Shown piece by piece: positions 45,931-55,621 of a stretch of DNA of 64,000 nucleotides; position 1 is the first letter of the stretch, and every line of letters starts with the position of its first letter. The stretch comes from JAPPOI01 sp028818055 (GTDB lineage Bacteria; Pseudomonadota; Alphaproteobacteria; Rhodobacterales; Rhodobacteraceae). The position numbers were made by a program, and so were the translations under genes. The notes under the pieces were generated by a model. The model was not told where the DNA came from and did not search any database. It worked only from the letters and a program-made list of their open reading frames with translations. The stretch is taken from the NCBI GenBank assembly GCA_965267405.1, contig OZ253954.1, positions 2,914,001-2,978,000 of the forward strand. The letters run 5' to 3'.

Positions 45931-47019
45931 TCAAACCAGCCTACCGCGTGCTGCTACCGGGATGACTTGCACGATCTCGCCGTCGCGCACAGCCACAAGT
46001 TGATCCACCATATTAACGGCAACGCAGACATGGTTGGGGATCACTCTGACGATCTCACCAACTTCCGGTTTGTCATTGCACTGGGCCAGATCAAGAAATC
46101 CGTGCTCTTCAGCGAATTTGTGAATGCGCGCGTTGGGGTGCTCCAAGATCCGGCCGTAGTCGTCTCGCCCACCGGTGTCTGATGTCAGCGTCTTGGAGCC
46201 GGCATCAAGAATGCCACGATCAATTCCGCCCCGACTAACGACACTCGTATAGACCTGAAACGCGCAATCTTCGAGAGACGCAAAGCCGACATCGACCATC
46301 ATCATGTCATTAAAAATGCAGGTACCTGCTCGATGCTCGGTCGCGCCTTCAAGTTCACCGATATGTGCGAAATTGGGTGTCCCGCCCGTAGAGACAATTC
46401 CGGGTGACAGCCCTATCTTGGCAAGTCCAGCCACCATCGCGCGGTGGAACGCTTGTGTACTGGGCCACCCGTCCAGCGACGGATAGTAAAGCAAACCCGC
46501 GAAGTTTAGCCATGGATTGTCCTTGATTGACTGCGCCAGTTCCAAAGCTTCCCGCGGCGTTTCCACGCCAGCGCGTTTTTGACCGGTTTCGCACTCCACC
46601 AAAACATCCAAAACTCGGTTCGCATCCACAGCAGCGTGGGCATAGGCGGCCAGTGACACCGGATTGTCCGCGCAGACCTTGAGCGGGACACGGCGCTGCA
46701 AATCAGCGAGTTTCCCACAACGCGCGGCACCCAAAAGATTAGTGGCCACTACGATATCTGTGATACCAGCATTTGCCATTACTTCGGCTTCGCCAAGTTT
46801 TTGGCAGGTAATCCCGCAGGCGCCGGCATCGATTTGCATTTGAGCCAGGACAGGAGACTTATGCGTTTTTATGTGTGGACGGTTGGCTACGCCGGCGGCA
46901 TCGCACAAGTTCTGAGCCCGCGTAATGTTCCGTTCAACCACATCCAGATCGATGACCGGGCAAGGTGTGCCAAAGTTCTCGATCACCGCCTTTTTGAGGA
47001 TTGCCATTGGGTCGGACAT
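45931..47019 (-). CDS. D-threonine-aldolase / D-serine-dehydratase-like PLP enzyme
   Basis: 362 residues. Alanine-racemase-like N-terminal barrel with the PLP lysine in RPHIKTHKSP (K51), and a C-terminal metal site in IPNHVCVAVN (His and Cys two apart), the hallmark of D-threonine aldolase and D-serine dehydratase-like enzymes. It would split or dehydrate a D-beta-hydroxy amino acid. It stands alone, with 290 bases of non-coding DNA after its stop and 618 before its start. Confidence 0.82.
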   Translation of the reverse strand: MSDPMAILKKAVIENFGTPCPVIDLDVVERNITRAQNLCDAAGVANRPHIKTHKSPVLAQMQIDAGACGITCQKLGEAEVMANAGITDIVVATNLLGAARCGKLADLQRRVPLKVCADNPVSLAAYAHAAVDANRVLDVLVECETGQKRAGVETPREALELAQSIKDNPWLNFAGLLYYPSLDGWPSTQAFHRAMVAGLAKIGLSPGIVSTGGTPNFAHIGELEGATEHRAGTCIFNDMMMVDVGFASLEDCAFQVYTSVVSRGGIDRGILDAGSKTLTSDTGGRDDYGRILEHPNARIHKFAEEHGFLDLAQCNDKPEVGEIVRVIPNHVCVAVNMVDQLVAVRDGEIVQVIPVAARGRLV

Positions 47020-47637
47020 TTCCTGGTGCCTTCTGGTTCGGTTCCGAGCTGGCTCTTACCTAGCTGGTTTGGCTTCACGGCGCGCGTTGGCTAGCTGGTG
47101 CGCCAAAGATCGTTTTACGCGCGTCCCCAAGACTAGCTACAGCGGCAGCAGAAACAAAGTGTTAGAAAACATGGCGATGTTCCCGTAATGCGATGGACCG
47201 CTATGAGCTCAAAGCGATCTACCCCAATTTAGGGCGATATCAGGAGATTTGGCTCAGCTTGCGGAACGGGCGATGCATCTCAGTAGTGACAGATCAGCAG
47301 TGACAGGTCGTAGAATACTTCATTGGTAGGATTTCCTATTTGGTGAGAAAACGCATGCGTGCATCGTCTCGCATATTACTGTTGCCATGGTCCGCTTGGC
47401 GCAAAGGGTACGCGTGGAAGAGTATAGTTGGTTGTCATGTAAACCCGCGACCAGTTCCGTGCCGCGAGTCTTAGGTAACAAGAAGAGAGGCGCTGTGACG
47501 TGCGCCTTCGGGTCAGACGGCTCCGAGTTGACGTAATTGTACTGACACAGCGCAGTTGAGGATGCGTTGATGTGAGTCAAAGGTGAAAAAATCCAGCTGC
47601 GCTAAGCTCAAAGGATCACAAGAAGGGAGGAACGAGA
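47020..47637. other. Non-coding region upstream of the cytochrome gene
   Basis: 618 bases without a convincing gene on either strand. A promoter for the minus-strand D-threonine-aldolase-like gene and one for the plus-strand cytochrome gene must lie here. A GGGAGG site at 47626-47631 serves the cytochrome gene. Nothing else was recognised. Confidence 0.5.
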
Positions 47638-47952
47638 ATGCCCGGTCGAATGGATTTTTTCGCCGTCGTTTCGGCTATGACGCTCAGCACATTCCCCGTC
47701 GGTGCCCAGGACGTTGGCAACGGTTCTGAATTGGCCAAAGAGCATTGCCTGCGCTGCCACGACATTTCCGTAGATGGTAAGATGAAGACAATGCCACCTA
47801 GCTTCGCTTCTATTGCCGTTTTTCGGGACTACGATCAGATACGAATGAGGATAATGTTCCCGGCAATGCACTCAATTATGCCTGCGTGGTCGCAGATGTT
47901 TTCCAACACTGAAGTCGATGATCTGGCGGCGTATATCGTAAGTTTAGAATGA
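47638..47952 (+). CDS. Small periplasmic cytochrome c
   Basis: 104 residues, GGAGG upstream. N-terminal secretion signal ending near VGAQ (about 23), then a c-type haem site CLRCH (37-41) and a candidate axial methionine in IMPAWSQMF. Class I monohaem cytochrome, likely a periplasmic electron carrier. 108 bases before an oxidoreductase gene; no partner enzyme is evident. Confidence 0.82.
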   Translation: MPGRMDFFAVVSAMTLSTFPVGAQDVGNGSELAKEHCLRCHDISVDGKMKTMPPSFASIAVFRDYDQIRMRIMFPAMHSIMPAWSQMFSNTEVDDLAAYIVSLE

Positions 47953-48059
47953 TCGACCGCGGTCAACACGCTTCGCATTTATCGAGAATGAATATCGCCG
48001 CGGTCGTCGAGAAATGCAGTGTGACTTTGGCCTAGCGGTCAGTACTGGGATGGAATTCG

Positions 48060-49019
48060 ATGAAAGCTGTTGTTCAAGACCGATACGGTGGACCACAAGA
48101 CCTGCGTATTTCGGATTTGCCGGTTCCGGAGCCACGTGCAACCGAGATTAGGGTCAAAATTCGCGCTTGTGGCGTGAATCTATCGGACTGGGAATATCTC
48201 GTTGGCAGGCCGTTATATGCTCGTCTCGTAGGCGGCATCTTTCGCCCAAAAAATCCTATTCTGGGCTCGGACATCGTAGGGATCGTCGATAAGCTTGGAT
48301 CTGGCACAACACGGTTCAATATCGGCGACAGAGTCATGGGCGACCTTGTCATGGTGCGTGGAGGCTTCGCCGAATACGCCTGTGTGTCAGAAGCGGAAAT
48401 GATACATGTGCCGGATGAACTCTCAGATGAAATCGCAGCGTGTTTGCCGCAGGCGGGGGGGATCGCTCTGGCCGGAACTGAGGGGCTGACTTCTAATGAC
48501 ACGCTTCTAATAAACGGTGCCGGCGGTGGGTCGGGAACCATGGTACTTCAGATTGCTAAGGCGGCTGGTGCCCATGTCACAGCAGTTGATAACGCGCACA
48601 AGATCGCTTGGCTCGATGAGCTAGGAGCGGATGAGACCTTCAATTACAAAGAGCTGGATTTCTCGACATCGGGAAGAAAGTGGTCACGCATCCTAGACAT
48701 GGTCGCAACACGCGGACCCTTGAGGATTGCTCGTTGCTTAACGAAGAATGGAACCTATCACGCACTCGGCGGTAACGTCGGCATTTTACTTTCCTTGCTC
48801 GCGGGTGGCTTGATCTATCGGCTAGTCGGAAAATCAATCGGGATGCTAATCGTTCCAAGCGGACGTGAGTTGATGGAGAAAGTAGCCATCGCTGCAGTCG
48901 AGGGAAGGATCTCTCCGCATCTCGAAGCGGTCTTGCCTTTGTCTTCGGTTCCAGAAGCATTGCGTCGCACAGGTTGTGGAGAGGTTAAGGGTAAACTGGT
49001 CATCAAGCCCACAGACTGA
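48060..49019 (+). CDS. MDR-superfamily quinone oxidoreductase/alcohol dehydrogenase
   Basis: 319 residues. N-terminal GroES-like domain (MKAVVQDRYGGPQDLRI ... GVNLSDWEYL), then an NAD(P)-binding Rossmann segment INGAGGGSGTMVLQIAK. The structural and catalytic zinc cysteines of true alcohol dehydrogenases are absent, so a zinc-independent quinone-reductase-like or enone reductase function is likely. Substrate unknown. Confidence 0.8.
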   Translation: MKAVVQDRYGGPQDLRISDLPVPEPRATEIRVKIRACGVNLSDWEYLVGRPLYARLVGGIFRPKNPILGSDIVGIVDKLGSGTTRFNIGDRVMGDLVMVRGGFAEYACVSEAEMIHVPDELSDEIAACLPQAGGIALAGTEGLTSNDTLLINGAGGGSGTMVLQIAKAAGAHVTAVDNAHKIAWLDELGADETFNYKELDFSTSGRKWSRILDMVATRGPLRIARCLTKNGTYHALGGNVGILLSLLAGGLIYRLVGKSIGMLIVPSGRELMEKVAIAAVEGRISPHLEAVLPLSSVPEALRRTGCGEVKGKLVIKPTD

Positions 49020-49231
49020 ACTATCGTCCCAGCACTCTACGAGGTGGTTTTGGCCAGTCGGCAAACGCTGCATGAACCGCTTTTGGCGCCGTCAATTATC
49101 GGTTTTGGGCTGTTCCCAATTAAGTTTAATGTTTCGACTGTCTGGTTCGCGGGACTGGGTCGTCGTTTGAGCGAAAACGACACAGAACGACGTTTTTTCC
49201 GGGTGCGGTTTTTTGGAGTTGGAGGCGCAGT

Positions 49232-49996
49232 TTGAAAACAACACTAATTGTATCTGCGCACCCTGACGGATTCTCTTTCAATGCAGCCTGGGCGGCTGAG
49301 TCGAAAGCTGTTTGCGAACTGGAAGGGGATGAAGTTCTTGTCTCTAACCTGGTTGAGATGGCATTCGACCCTGTCGAGGCCAGACAGCACTACCCGCATA
49401 TAGAGGCAGACGAGCTTTTCGATGTTCTCAAGACTCAAGAAGCCGCTTCCGAAGGTGGCACTTTGCCAGAGGACGTTCGTCTCGAAATCGATAAGCTTCG
49501 CCAAGCCCATCGCGTGATTTTTCACTTTCCTCTTTGGTGGTTTTCGGCTCCCGCCATTTTGAAAGGTTGGTTGGAAAGAGTTCTGGCGCATGGGGAAATG
49601 CACAGCGTTGATCAACGATTTGACCAAGGCCAATTTAGAGGTCGCAAGGTGCTGTTTTGCGTCACGACCGGGTCACGTGAATCTGAGAGTGCTTTCAATG
49701 GCAAAGAAGGAGATGTGCAACTCCTTCTGTGGCCATTGGCCTATGCGCTGCGCTACGTCGGGTTTACCGTTTTGGTTCCGCGGATCGTTCACGGCGTACA
49801 CGGCTACCACGAAGGGAAAAGACGCGAGGAATTGGAACTGCGATTGGCCGAGCTGTTGAAGTCACACAGAACCCTGCTGGGCGCGTGGGAGGACCTTCCG
49901 GAAATTGAGTTCAATTCAGATGAGGACTTTGACGATGATGGTCGGCTAAGACCTGAATGCAAAAGCTTCACGCCCTTTATCAGGCACAAGGGTTAG
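49232..49996 (+). CDS. NAD(P)H dehydrogenase (quinone), flavodoxin-like fold
   Basis: 254 residues, TTG start at 49232 with GGAGG 6 bases upstream. Begins KTTLIVSAHPDGFSFNAAW, the flavin-binding loop of NQO1/MdaB-type proteins, with FHFPLWWFSAPAILKGWLERV and VTTGSRESESAF following. Two-electron quinone reduction, possibly against quinone stress. The acidic C-terminal tail (NSDEDFDDDG) is longer than in most relatives. Confidence 0.82.
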   Translation: MKTTLIVSAHPDGFSFNAAWAAESKAVCELEGDEVLVSNLVEMAFDPVEARQHYPHIEADELFDVLKTQEAASEGGTLPEDVRLEIDKLRQAHRVIFHFPLWWFSAPAILKGWLERVLAHGEMHSVDQRFDQGQFRGRKVLFCVTTGSRESESAFNGKEGDVQLLLWPLAYALRYVGFTVLVPRIVHGVHGYHEGKRREELELRLAELLKSHRTLLGAWEDLPEIEFNSDEDFDDDGRLRPECKSFTPFIRHKG

Positions 49997-50151
49997 TTTG
50001 CACTCCGCTAAAGGCCAACCTGAAATTGGCATACCGAGGAGAGTGTAATCCCGCTATGCCGGGCAAAGAAGTCGTTCGGTTTTTATGCAGAAAACTCTCC
50101 TACGAACAGATCGAGAAATCGAGCGGTCGCCTCATACCTCCATATCAGCAA

Positions 50152-50580
50152 CTATTCGGGAACGGTCTCTCCCGAACCGCCAAATTCTGCAGGAAAATCC
50201 TTCATCTTGGGCAGTCCGTCTTTCATAGGGAGCACTGTTTCCGCGTAGTTCACATGGATTCCAGGCTCGAACGCGACGCTCGGAAGGACTGCCGCATAAA
50301 CGTCTATGAGCTGGAGGCCCGGATGGCGCGTCATCAGGTGGCCGCCACACTTGGCGCACCATTTTCGGTCGCTGTTCTCTGTCTTGTTGTATTGGAGAAG
50401 GTTCTCTTCGCCCTTAGTAACCTTTACTTGCTCCGGCTCCCAAAGCGTGAACGCGTTGACAGGACCGGCAGACCAATGACGGCAGCTATCGCAGTGGCAA
50501 TAGCCCATTCCGGCAGGTTCGCCGGTGACTTCGAGTTCGACGGCACCACAAAAACACTGACCTTTGTGTACTTCAGACAT
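50152..50580 (-). CDS. GFA-family protein (glutathione-dependent formaldehyde-activating-like)
   Basis: 142 residues. Zinc-binding cysteines of the family are visible: CFCG (9-12), CHCDSC (28-33) and CAKCGGH around 74-80. Members are small Zn proteins, one of which accelerates the formaldehyde-glutathione reaction; most are uncharacterised. It sits 26 bases downstream of the nitrilase gene on the same strand. Confidence 0.82.
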   Translation of the reverse strand: MSEVHKGQCFCGAVELEVTGEPAGMGYCHCDSCRHWSAGPVNAFTLWEPEQVKVTKGEENLLQYNKTENSDRKWCAKCGGHLMTRHPGLQLIDVYAAVLPSVAFEPGIHVNYAETVLPMKDGLPKMKDFPAEFGGSGETVPE

Positions 50581-50606
50581 AGCTTCTCTCCATTGTTGTC
50601 AGATTT

Positions 50607-51542
50607 TCAATCGACGAATGTTGCAGGCTGAACTGCACCGCGATTGACCGAAAGATTGAAAACATCAGGTCGGGCGTAGTGGCCGCTAGCATCGAATTTG
50701 CGACGGGATGCACGAGCCTCTGATGGATCTATATCGGCTAGCAGAAAGCCCTTTTCCTGATGCATCGGGCCAGCCACTTGGCCACCGAACGGCCGGTAGA
50801 CAACGGCGTCGCCCGGATTGATCCAGTCTTCGGCATTTGGGAATAGCTCATCGTAGAACGGCACATCTTTGGGAATGTCTGCAACTTCCAGGGACGTGGC
50901 ACAGCCTACCACCCAGCAACCGCCTTCTCTGGCAATATGCTGCATAGTTGCCAGCCACGTGTCACCACTGTCCCAGGTTGGGGCGCAAAGAATATCGATG
51001 TCTTGAGCATAAAGCGCGAAACGGGCGAGCGGCATGTAGTTTTCCCAACAAATGAGGGTACCAATCCGTCCGACTGCTGTTTCCACCACGCGAAGCCCTG
51101 ACGCATCTCCAAAGCCCCAAACCATTCGCTCGGGGTTTGTCGGCATGAGTTTGCGATGGTTGTTGACGACCGAACCATCGGCGTCGATCACAGCGCATGA
51201 GTTGAAAAGCGTTGAGCCGCTCATGCCGCTGTCGAGTTCGTTGTAACCAAGGACTACTACAACACCGTGCTCTGCGGCTGCTTCTCTTAGTGGGTCAAGA
51301 CCGCCATTTATTCGATCAATCGCGTTGACCTGTAGAAGGGCATATAACTCGTCGGTTTTGCTCATGCCGGCACCTGGGGCCAAGCGCCAAACGAACGTCG
51401 GATAGCCCGGGAACCAGGCCTCTGGAAAAATGACCAGTTGGGCGCCGTCCTTGGCCGCGGACGCTATAAGTTTGCAGGCCCGCGCCATTGACTTTGTCAG
51501 ATCGAGATAGACTGGCGGTTCCTGAATGACGCAAAGTTTCAT
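50607..51542 (-). CDS. Nitrilase / carbon-nitrogen hydrolase
   Basis: 311 residues from ATG 51542 (AAGGA about 7 bases upstream; an ATG at 51593 inside the previous gene would add 17). The nitrilase triad is present: E in FPEAWFPGYP, K in NHRKLMPT and C in ICWENYMP. The FPEAWFPGYP and WENYMPL contexts are those of aliphatic nitrilases rather than amidases. It would convert a nitrile to its acid. Followed by the GFA gene. Confidence 0.85.
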   Translation of the reverse strand: MKLCVIQEPPVYLDLTKSMARACKLIASAAKDGAQLVIFPEAWFPGYPTFVWRLAPGAGMSKTDELYALLQVNAIDRINGGLDPLREAAAEHGVVVVLGYNELDSGMSGSTLFNSCAVIDADGSVVNNHRKLMPTNPERMVWGFGDASGLRVVETAVGRIGTLICWENYMPLARFALYAQDIDILCAPTWDSGDTWLATMQHIAREGGCWVVGCATSLEVADIPKDVPFYDELFPNAEDWINPGDAVVYRPFGGQVAGPMHQEKGFLLADIDPSEARASRRKFDASGHYARPDVFNLSVNRGAVQPATFVD

Positions 51543-51589
51543 CCTGTTTCCTTTCATTAAATCGGCAACTTTTTGAGTAGATTGGACGC

Positions 51590-52438
51590 TCATTTGGTGC
51601 CGACAGCGACCACCAGCTCGCAGGGACCATTGAAGCCATCTGTGGTTTCAAATTCGGTAAGTGCCTCGCCAATCTCGGCCCAAACGGTTTCCTGATTTTC
51701 GGGGCGAAGCCCGCTTAGCATTTGATGCATTGCGCCGAACGACTCCCGCTCAAATCGCAAGCAGTCGGCAGCCGTCGGAAGAACGACGGGTGCGTCGATC
51801 ACCCTTTCTTCAATGTTACGGAAACCTGCTTGTTTTAAGGTCGCTGAAAGCGTTCCGGGAGCGCCAAGACTGAAAGGCCCTGGTTGACCGGGAATTGGCG
51901 GCGGCAGCTTTGCTCTTTCCCGAATTATTGAGACGGGTTTTGAGAAGAACCCATTTTTCTCAGGCGTTGAGTAAACGATCGCTGCAAATCTGCCTCCCGG
52001 CTTCAATGCTCGAATGATGTTCGCCAGTGCCTTTTGTTGATCGGGGAAATAAATCAACCCGACCCGGCTGATGGCCGCATCAAAGCTACCGAGTGGAAGA
52101 TCCATGTCTTCGCCGTCTGCTTCAAGCGTTTCGAGGTTTTCCAGTCCCTCGATACGCGCGTTCTCTAATGCATAATCAAGGATGTCTGGTGAAATATCAG
52201 TTGCCAGCACACGACCGGACGCGCCAACACGTTGCGCTGCCATCAGCGATTGCTGTCCCGCTCCTGCAGCGACATCCAAAACGAAGTGCCCAGGTCCAAT
52301 TTCGGCCATATCAAGCATTGCTTCAGTCGCCGGTCCTAACCACGTCGCAAGGAACCCTCCCCAGGCATTCCAGGCTTCGGCTGCGTCTTGCCATTGTTGG
52401 CGGGTTGTTGATTTGTACGTTGCTGCATCAAAGGCCAT
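51590..52438 (-). CDS. SAM-dependent class I methyltransferase
   Basis: 282 residues from ATG 52438, chosen for the upstream GAGGAACG; an ATG at 52495 would add 19. Motif I FVLDVAAGAGQQSL and the UbiE-like segments DGEDMDLPLGSFDAAISRVGLIYFPDQQKALANI are visible. Substrate unknown. First gene of the methyltransferase-nitrilase-GFA run. Confidence 0.8.
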   Translation of the reverse strand: MAFDAATYKSTTRQQWQDAAEAWNAWGGFLATWLGPATEAMLDMAEIGPGHFVLDVAAGAGQQSLMAAQRVGASGRVLATDISPDILDYALENARIEGLENLETLEADGEDMDLPLGSFDAAISRVGLIYFPDQQKALANIIRALKPGGRFAAIVYSTPEKNGFFSKPVSIIRERAKLPPPIPGQPGPFSLGAPGTLSATLKQAGFRNIEERVIDAPVVLPTAADCLRFERESFGAMHQMLSGLRPENQETVWAEIGEALTEFETTDGFNGPCELVVAVGTK

Positions 52439-52621
52439 TTCGTCGTTCCTCGGTGGTATCGTTTCGCGGGATGAGTTTTCGTGTTCACTCACCATTCCCG
52501 CGGAAGCCGATAGCGTCCCGAAGAAAAGCCTAATAAAATGCTACGCTTCGGCTATAGTACTGAAAAAAGGGGAAAAGTGGTCGAGTGTGGGAAGCCTTAC
52601 GTTCCAAGGGCGCGCTTCTAA

Positions 52622-54259
52622 ATGTCCAGTCACATGCGTGAACTGCGTCTCGGAAATACAATAGTTCGGACCGATACAGGTGAGATTCGCGGCGAATTTG
52701 GCGAATTTCATCTCGAGCCGAAATCCATGGCAGTTCTGCTTCATTTGATTGAACGCCATGGAGAAGTTGTGAGCCGCGAAGAGCTATTGGATGCCGTGTG
52801 GCCAGGCATTCACGTGGGGGACGATTCACTTACGGCGGCGATAATCAAGATCCGGCGCGCACTTGGAGATGATGCGCGCAACCCCACACATATCGAGACG
52901 ATACCGAAGCGGGGATACAGACTGATTTCGCCACTCGGTACTAGCGACGCACACCAACCAGCCGCAAAAGAGATCGTTGAAACCACGAAGGCGGAACGTT
53001 TTGGGAGGTGGTCGCTGCCGGTCTTTGTGACACTTGTAGTAATCCTTGGTGCCGGTCTCTTCACGATTTTTCCTTCAGACGACATTCAGGAACAGAGCTC
53101 TACACCTGCTGATACTTCGACCATTGTGGAAGTGATGCCTTTCGCCAACGTTAGCGGCGACCCTGCCCAGGAATATCTGGCGCTTGGGATCAGCGAAACC
53201 ATACTCAACGATTTGGCCCATCATTCTGAGTTTTCCGTGCGGCAGGAGTTGGAAAACACAACCCCATCGACAAAGGCGGACTACATCCTACAGGGCAGTG
53301 TTGCGCGCCTTGGCGATCGCCTCCGAATTGTGGCTCGATTACTTGATGCAGGCGACGGCGAAGTCCTTCAGGCCCTGCAGTTCGACCGGGATTTCGAGGA
53401 GCTCCTGGCAGTGGAGGACGAAATCCGAGATAGCGTCCTAACCGAGATAGCTGGCTCTATCCGTGCGAGGGAAAAGTCGCGTCGAGCACGTGGCTACACA
53501 GATAATGTGGAGGCCTACGACCTCTTTCTGCAGGCACAGAGTCAACTGCTCGTTCGTACCGCTCCAACGAATTCCACAGCCCAGAATCTTTATCGAAATG
53601 CGATTTCTGCCGATGAGACGTTTGCGCGTGCTTACGGCGGCCTTGCGCTTAGCTATGCAGCCGATTTTCGAAATGGGTGGGTAGAAGATGGCGGCGCGGC
53701 GCTGGAAAAGGCTATGAAGTTCGCACAAACGGCCGTCGGAATTTCTCCCGATCTGCCCGAGCAACACTGGGTGATAGGCTACGTATTGGCCCAACAGAGA
53801 CAATACAGAGATGCCGAAGCACACCTGAAACGCGCAATAAGCATTTCTCCGCGATTTGCTGACGCGTACGCGCTTCTCGGTGGAATTGAGACATATCGTG
53901 GAAATCCCGAGGGTACGATTCCGTTGCTTCGCGACGCGCTAAGGATGAACCCGAATGCGGGATACCTTTATTTCCTGCTTCTTGCCCGCGCATACTATTT
54001 CTTGGGTGACTATGAGCAGGCCCAAATAAATATTAATGAAGCACTTGGGCGAAATCCCGAAAACATCGAGGCTCGTTTGTACCTGGCTGCCACTCTTCTT
54101 CACTTAAATCGAGGCGACGAGGCAGAATGGGAAGCAATGGAAGTCCTAGGGATTGAGCCAGATTTTAGTCTCCAAGTCTGGAGCGAGAACTATCCCATGG
54201 CCAGAGGCGACCAACTTGATCAGTTGCTGGCTGATTTGCGTTTGGCTGGATTTACCTAA
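52622..54259 (+). CDS. CadC/ToxR-like membrane regulator with TPR repeats
   Basis: 545 residues (or 541 from ATG 52634). OmpR/CadC winged helix at 1-105 (LEPKSMAVLLHLIERHGEVVSREELLDAVWPG ... THIETIPKRGYRLI), a single transmembrane helix near 120-140 (LPVFVTLVVILGAGLFTIF), then a periplasmic part with a FlgO-like segment (VMPFANVSGDPAQEYLALGISETILNDL) and C-terminal TPR repeats from about 320. It resembles regulators that sense external signals. Its target is unknown; neighbours give no hint. Confidence 0.82.
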   Translation: MSSHMRELRLGNTIVRTDTGEIRGEFGEFHLEPKSMAVLLHLIERHGEVVSREELLDAVWPGIHVGDDSLTAAIIKIRRALGDDARNPTHIETIPKRGYRLISPLGTSDAHQPAAKEIVETTKAERFGRWSLPVFVTLVVILGAGLFTIFPSDDIQEQSSTPADTSTIVEVMPFANVSGDPAQEYLALGISETILNDLAHHSEFSVRQELENTTPSTKADYILQGSVARLGDRLRIVARLLDAGDGEVLQALQFDRDFEELLAVEDEIRDSVLTEIAGSIRAREKSRRARGYTDNVEAYDLFLQAQSQLLVRTAPTNSTAQNLYRNAISADETFARAYGGLALSYAADFRNGWVEDGGAALEKAMKFAQTAVGISPDLPEQHWVIGYVLAQQRQYRDAEAHLKRAISISPRFADAYALLGGIETYRGNPEGTIPLLRDALRMNPNAGYLYFLLLARAYYFLGDYEQAQININEALGRNPENIEARLYLAATLLHLNRGDEAEWEAMEVLGIEPDFSLQVWSENYPMARGDQLDQLLADLRLAGFT

Positions 54260-54436
54260 CGACGGCTTCTGCGGAATATGTTTCAGAGCGTAAGAACTTC
54301 TTTCTAGACCAATGGCTAATTTGGGCCCCGATGCAGTCATTGCTTTAGCGTATGGCCTAGGACTGCTTTGCGGGCAAAGCGGTCGTGCAAAATCCATGCC
54401 AAAGCTCTACCCAAAGAGACTTAATAGTTTTATCGC

Positions 54437-55120
54437 CTAGCTAGTACGACTGCGCCTCCGACGCGCCAATAATCCAAGCAGCCCAAATCCTCCGAGGAAT
54501 AACGCGACCGAGGGCGGAAGCGGATTGACGATTATGTCAGGGTTGCCTGGGGGTTTGCACCCGGGGGGTTTGCTTCGCACGTCGCGCCTTGAAACCTCAC
54601 GTTCATTGCAAAAAGGCTCTGAGCTAAACTGCAGAGAAATATTGTCGAAGTGCAATCCGCGGAAGTCGAATTCTTGCGTCCATGAGAGAGCGCTTAGGTC
54701 TGTGAACCCGTCCCCAAATGGCACGGTTTCCATGCTGAAAACGTCATCGAGAAAGACCGACATCGAGACCGTGCCTCCTGAGGCATATGTGCCGGTGAAG
54801 ATCAAAGGTGTTTGCGGGAACGGTCCGCCAAGCTGAAGTTCTGCAACGTCAATCGAGCTGGCGGAGAACTCAGAGCCGTCGTCTATGGTCAGCGAGGCGA
54901 CGCCAAATTGCGACCTATGACCAAGCGAAGGCGAACCCGTATACCTGGAAGAGTTCTCAAGAATTGCCCAAAGCTGGTTGAAGGTGGGATCATTATTTAA
55001 TGTCGTCGCTGAGAGCGTCACCCCGTCCTCTTGATAGGTTGGACCCACAATAAGCAAATCATCTTCTGGGGGTGGCGGTCCAATCTCGTCGAAATCAACA
55101 ATGACCACAGCCTCCGCCAC
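54437..55120 (-). CDS. VPLPA-CTERM-type exported protein lacking a signal peptide
   Basis: 227 residues from a GTG at 55120. The C-terminus ends with the sorting signal NPLPPSVALFLGGFGLLGLLARRRRSR (motif, hydrophobic helix, basic tail), a type common in Rhodobacterales and processed by an exosortase. The middle is beta-rich (FTGTYASGGTVSMSVFLDDVF). Upstream in frame there is an open stretch of about 28 codons with no start and no hydrophobic segment, then a stop. The N-terminal signal is thus missing, so the gene may be degraded. Confidence 0.65.
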   Translation of the reverse strand: MAEAVVIVDFDEIGPPPPEDDLLIVGPTYQEDGVTLSATTLNNDPTFNQLWAILENSSRYTGSPSLGHRSQFGVASLTIDDGSEFSASSIDVAELQLGGPFPQTPLIFTGTYASGGTVSMSVFLDDVFSMETVPFGDGFTDLSALSWTQEFDFRGLHFDNISLQFSSEPFCNEREVSRRDVRSKPPGCKPPGNPDIIVNPLPPSVALFLGGFGLLGLLARRRRSRTS

Positions 55121-55621
55121 CCATACGTTACTGGTCGCCGAGTTAACCGGGTCATCAGATGTGACTGCACCATTCTTGCTCGTGGTTAAGTCTGCATCGA
55201 ACTGCGAATTTTTTTAGTTTGTCTTGGGATGCATGCTTTGCGGATATGCGAAGGCACAGAAAGCAGTTGTTCGATTCTGATGTCTTGTTTGCCATCCATC
55301 GGCGCAGGATGCGTATTAAGTGAAATGTCTGGATCAGCTCTGACGGCATCGAACAATATTGCGCTTTTAACCGGCAAGAAACTCAAGACTGTGGTAGCTT
55401 CACTGAGTGGTTCCAAAACAGTGGATATGAACCGCCAATCGGTCAAAAATCCGAGAGTCATAGAAATTTTTTTTGGCACAAGTCGAGGGAAGCACTTGAC
55501 CCTCCAGCAACTGGAAGCCCTATCTGGAAATCGCGTCGATTAGTGTCGTTCGTTAATCTTGACATGAATCAAGGACTGTCGACCGTAAAACGAGCATGAT
55601 CAGCGCGGTTAGGAGACTTGC
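55121..55621. other. Non-coding region with ambiguous small frames
   Basis: 501 bases between the VPLPA-CTERM gene and the next plus-strand gene. A plus-strand frame (55229-55543, 104 codons) and an overlapping minus-strand frame (55186-55479) are open but match no family. No RNA or repeat was recognised. Confidence 0.4.

Noticed and set aside
49957..50631. Open frame of 224 codons on the plus strand
   Set aside because: Antisense to the GFA-family gene, whose cysteine motifs are intact.
55229..55543. Open frame of 104 codons on the plus strand
   Set aside because: No ribosome site or family; overlaps another open frame on the other strand. Left open rather than called.
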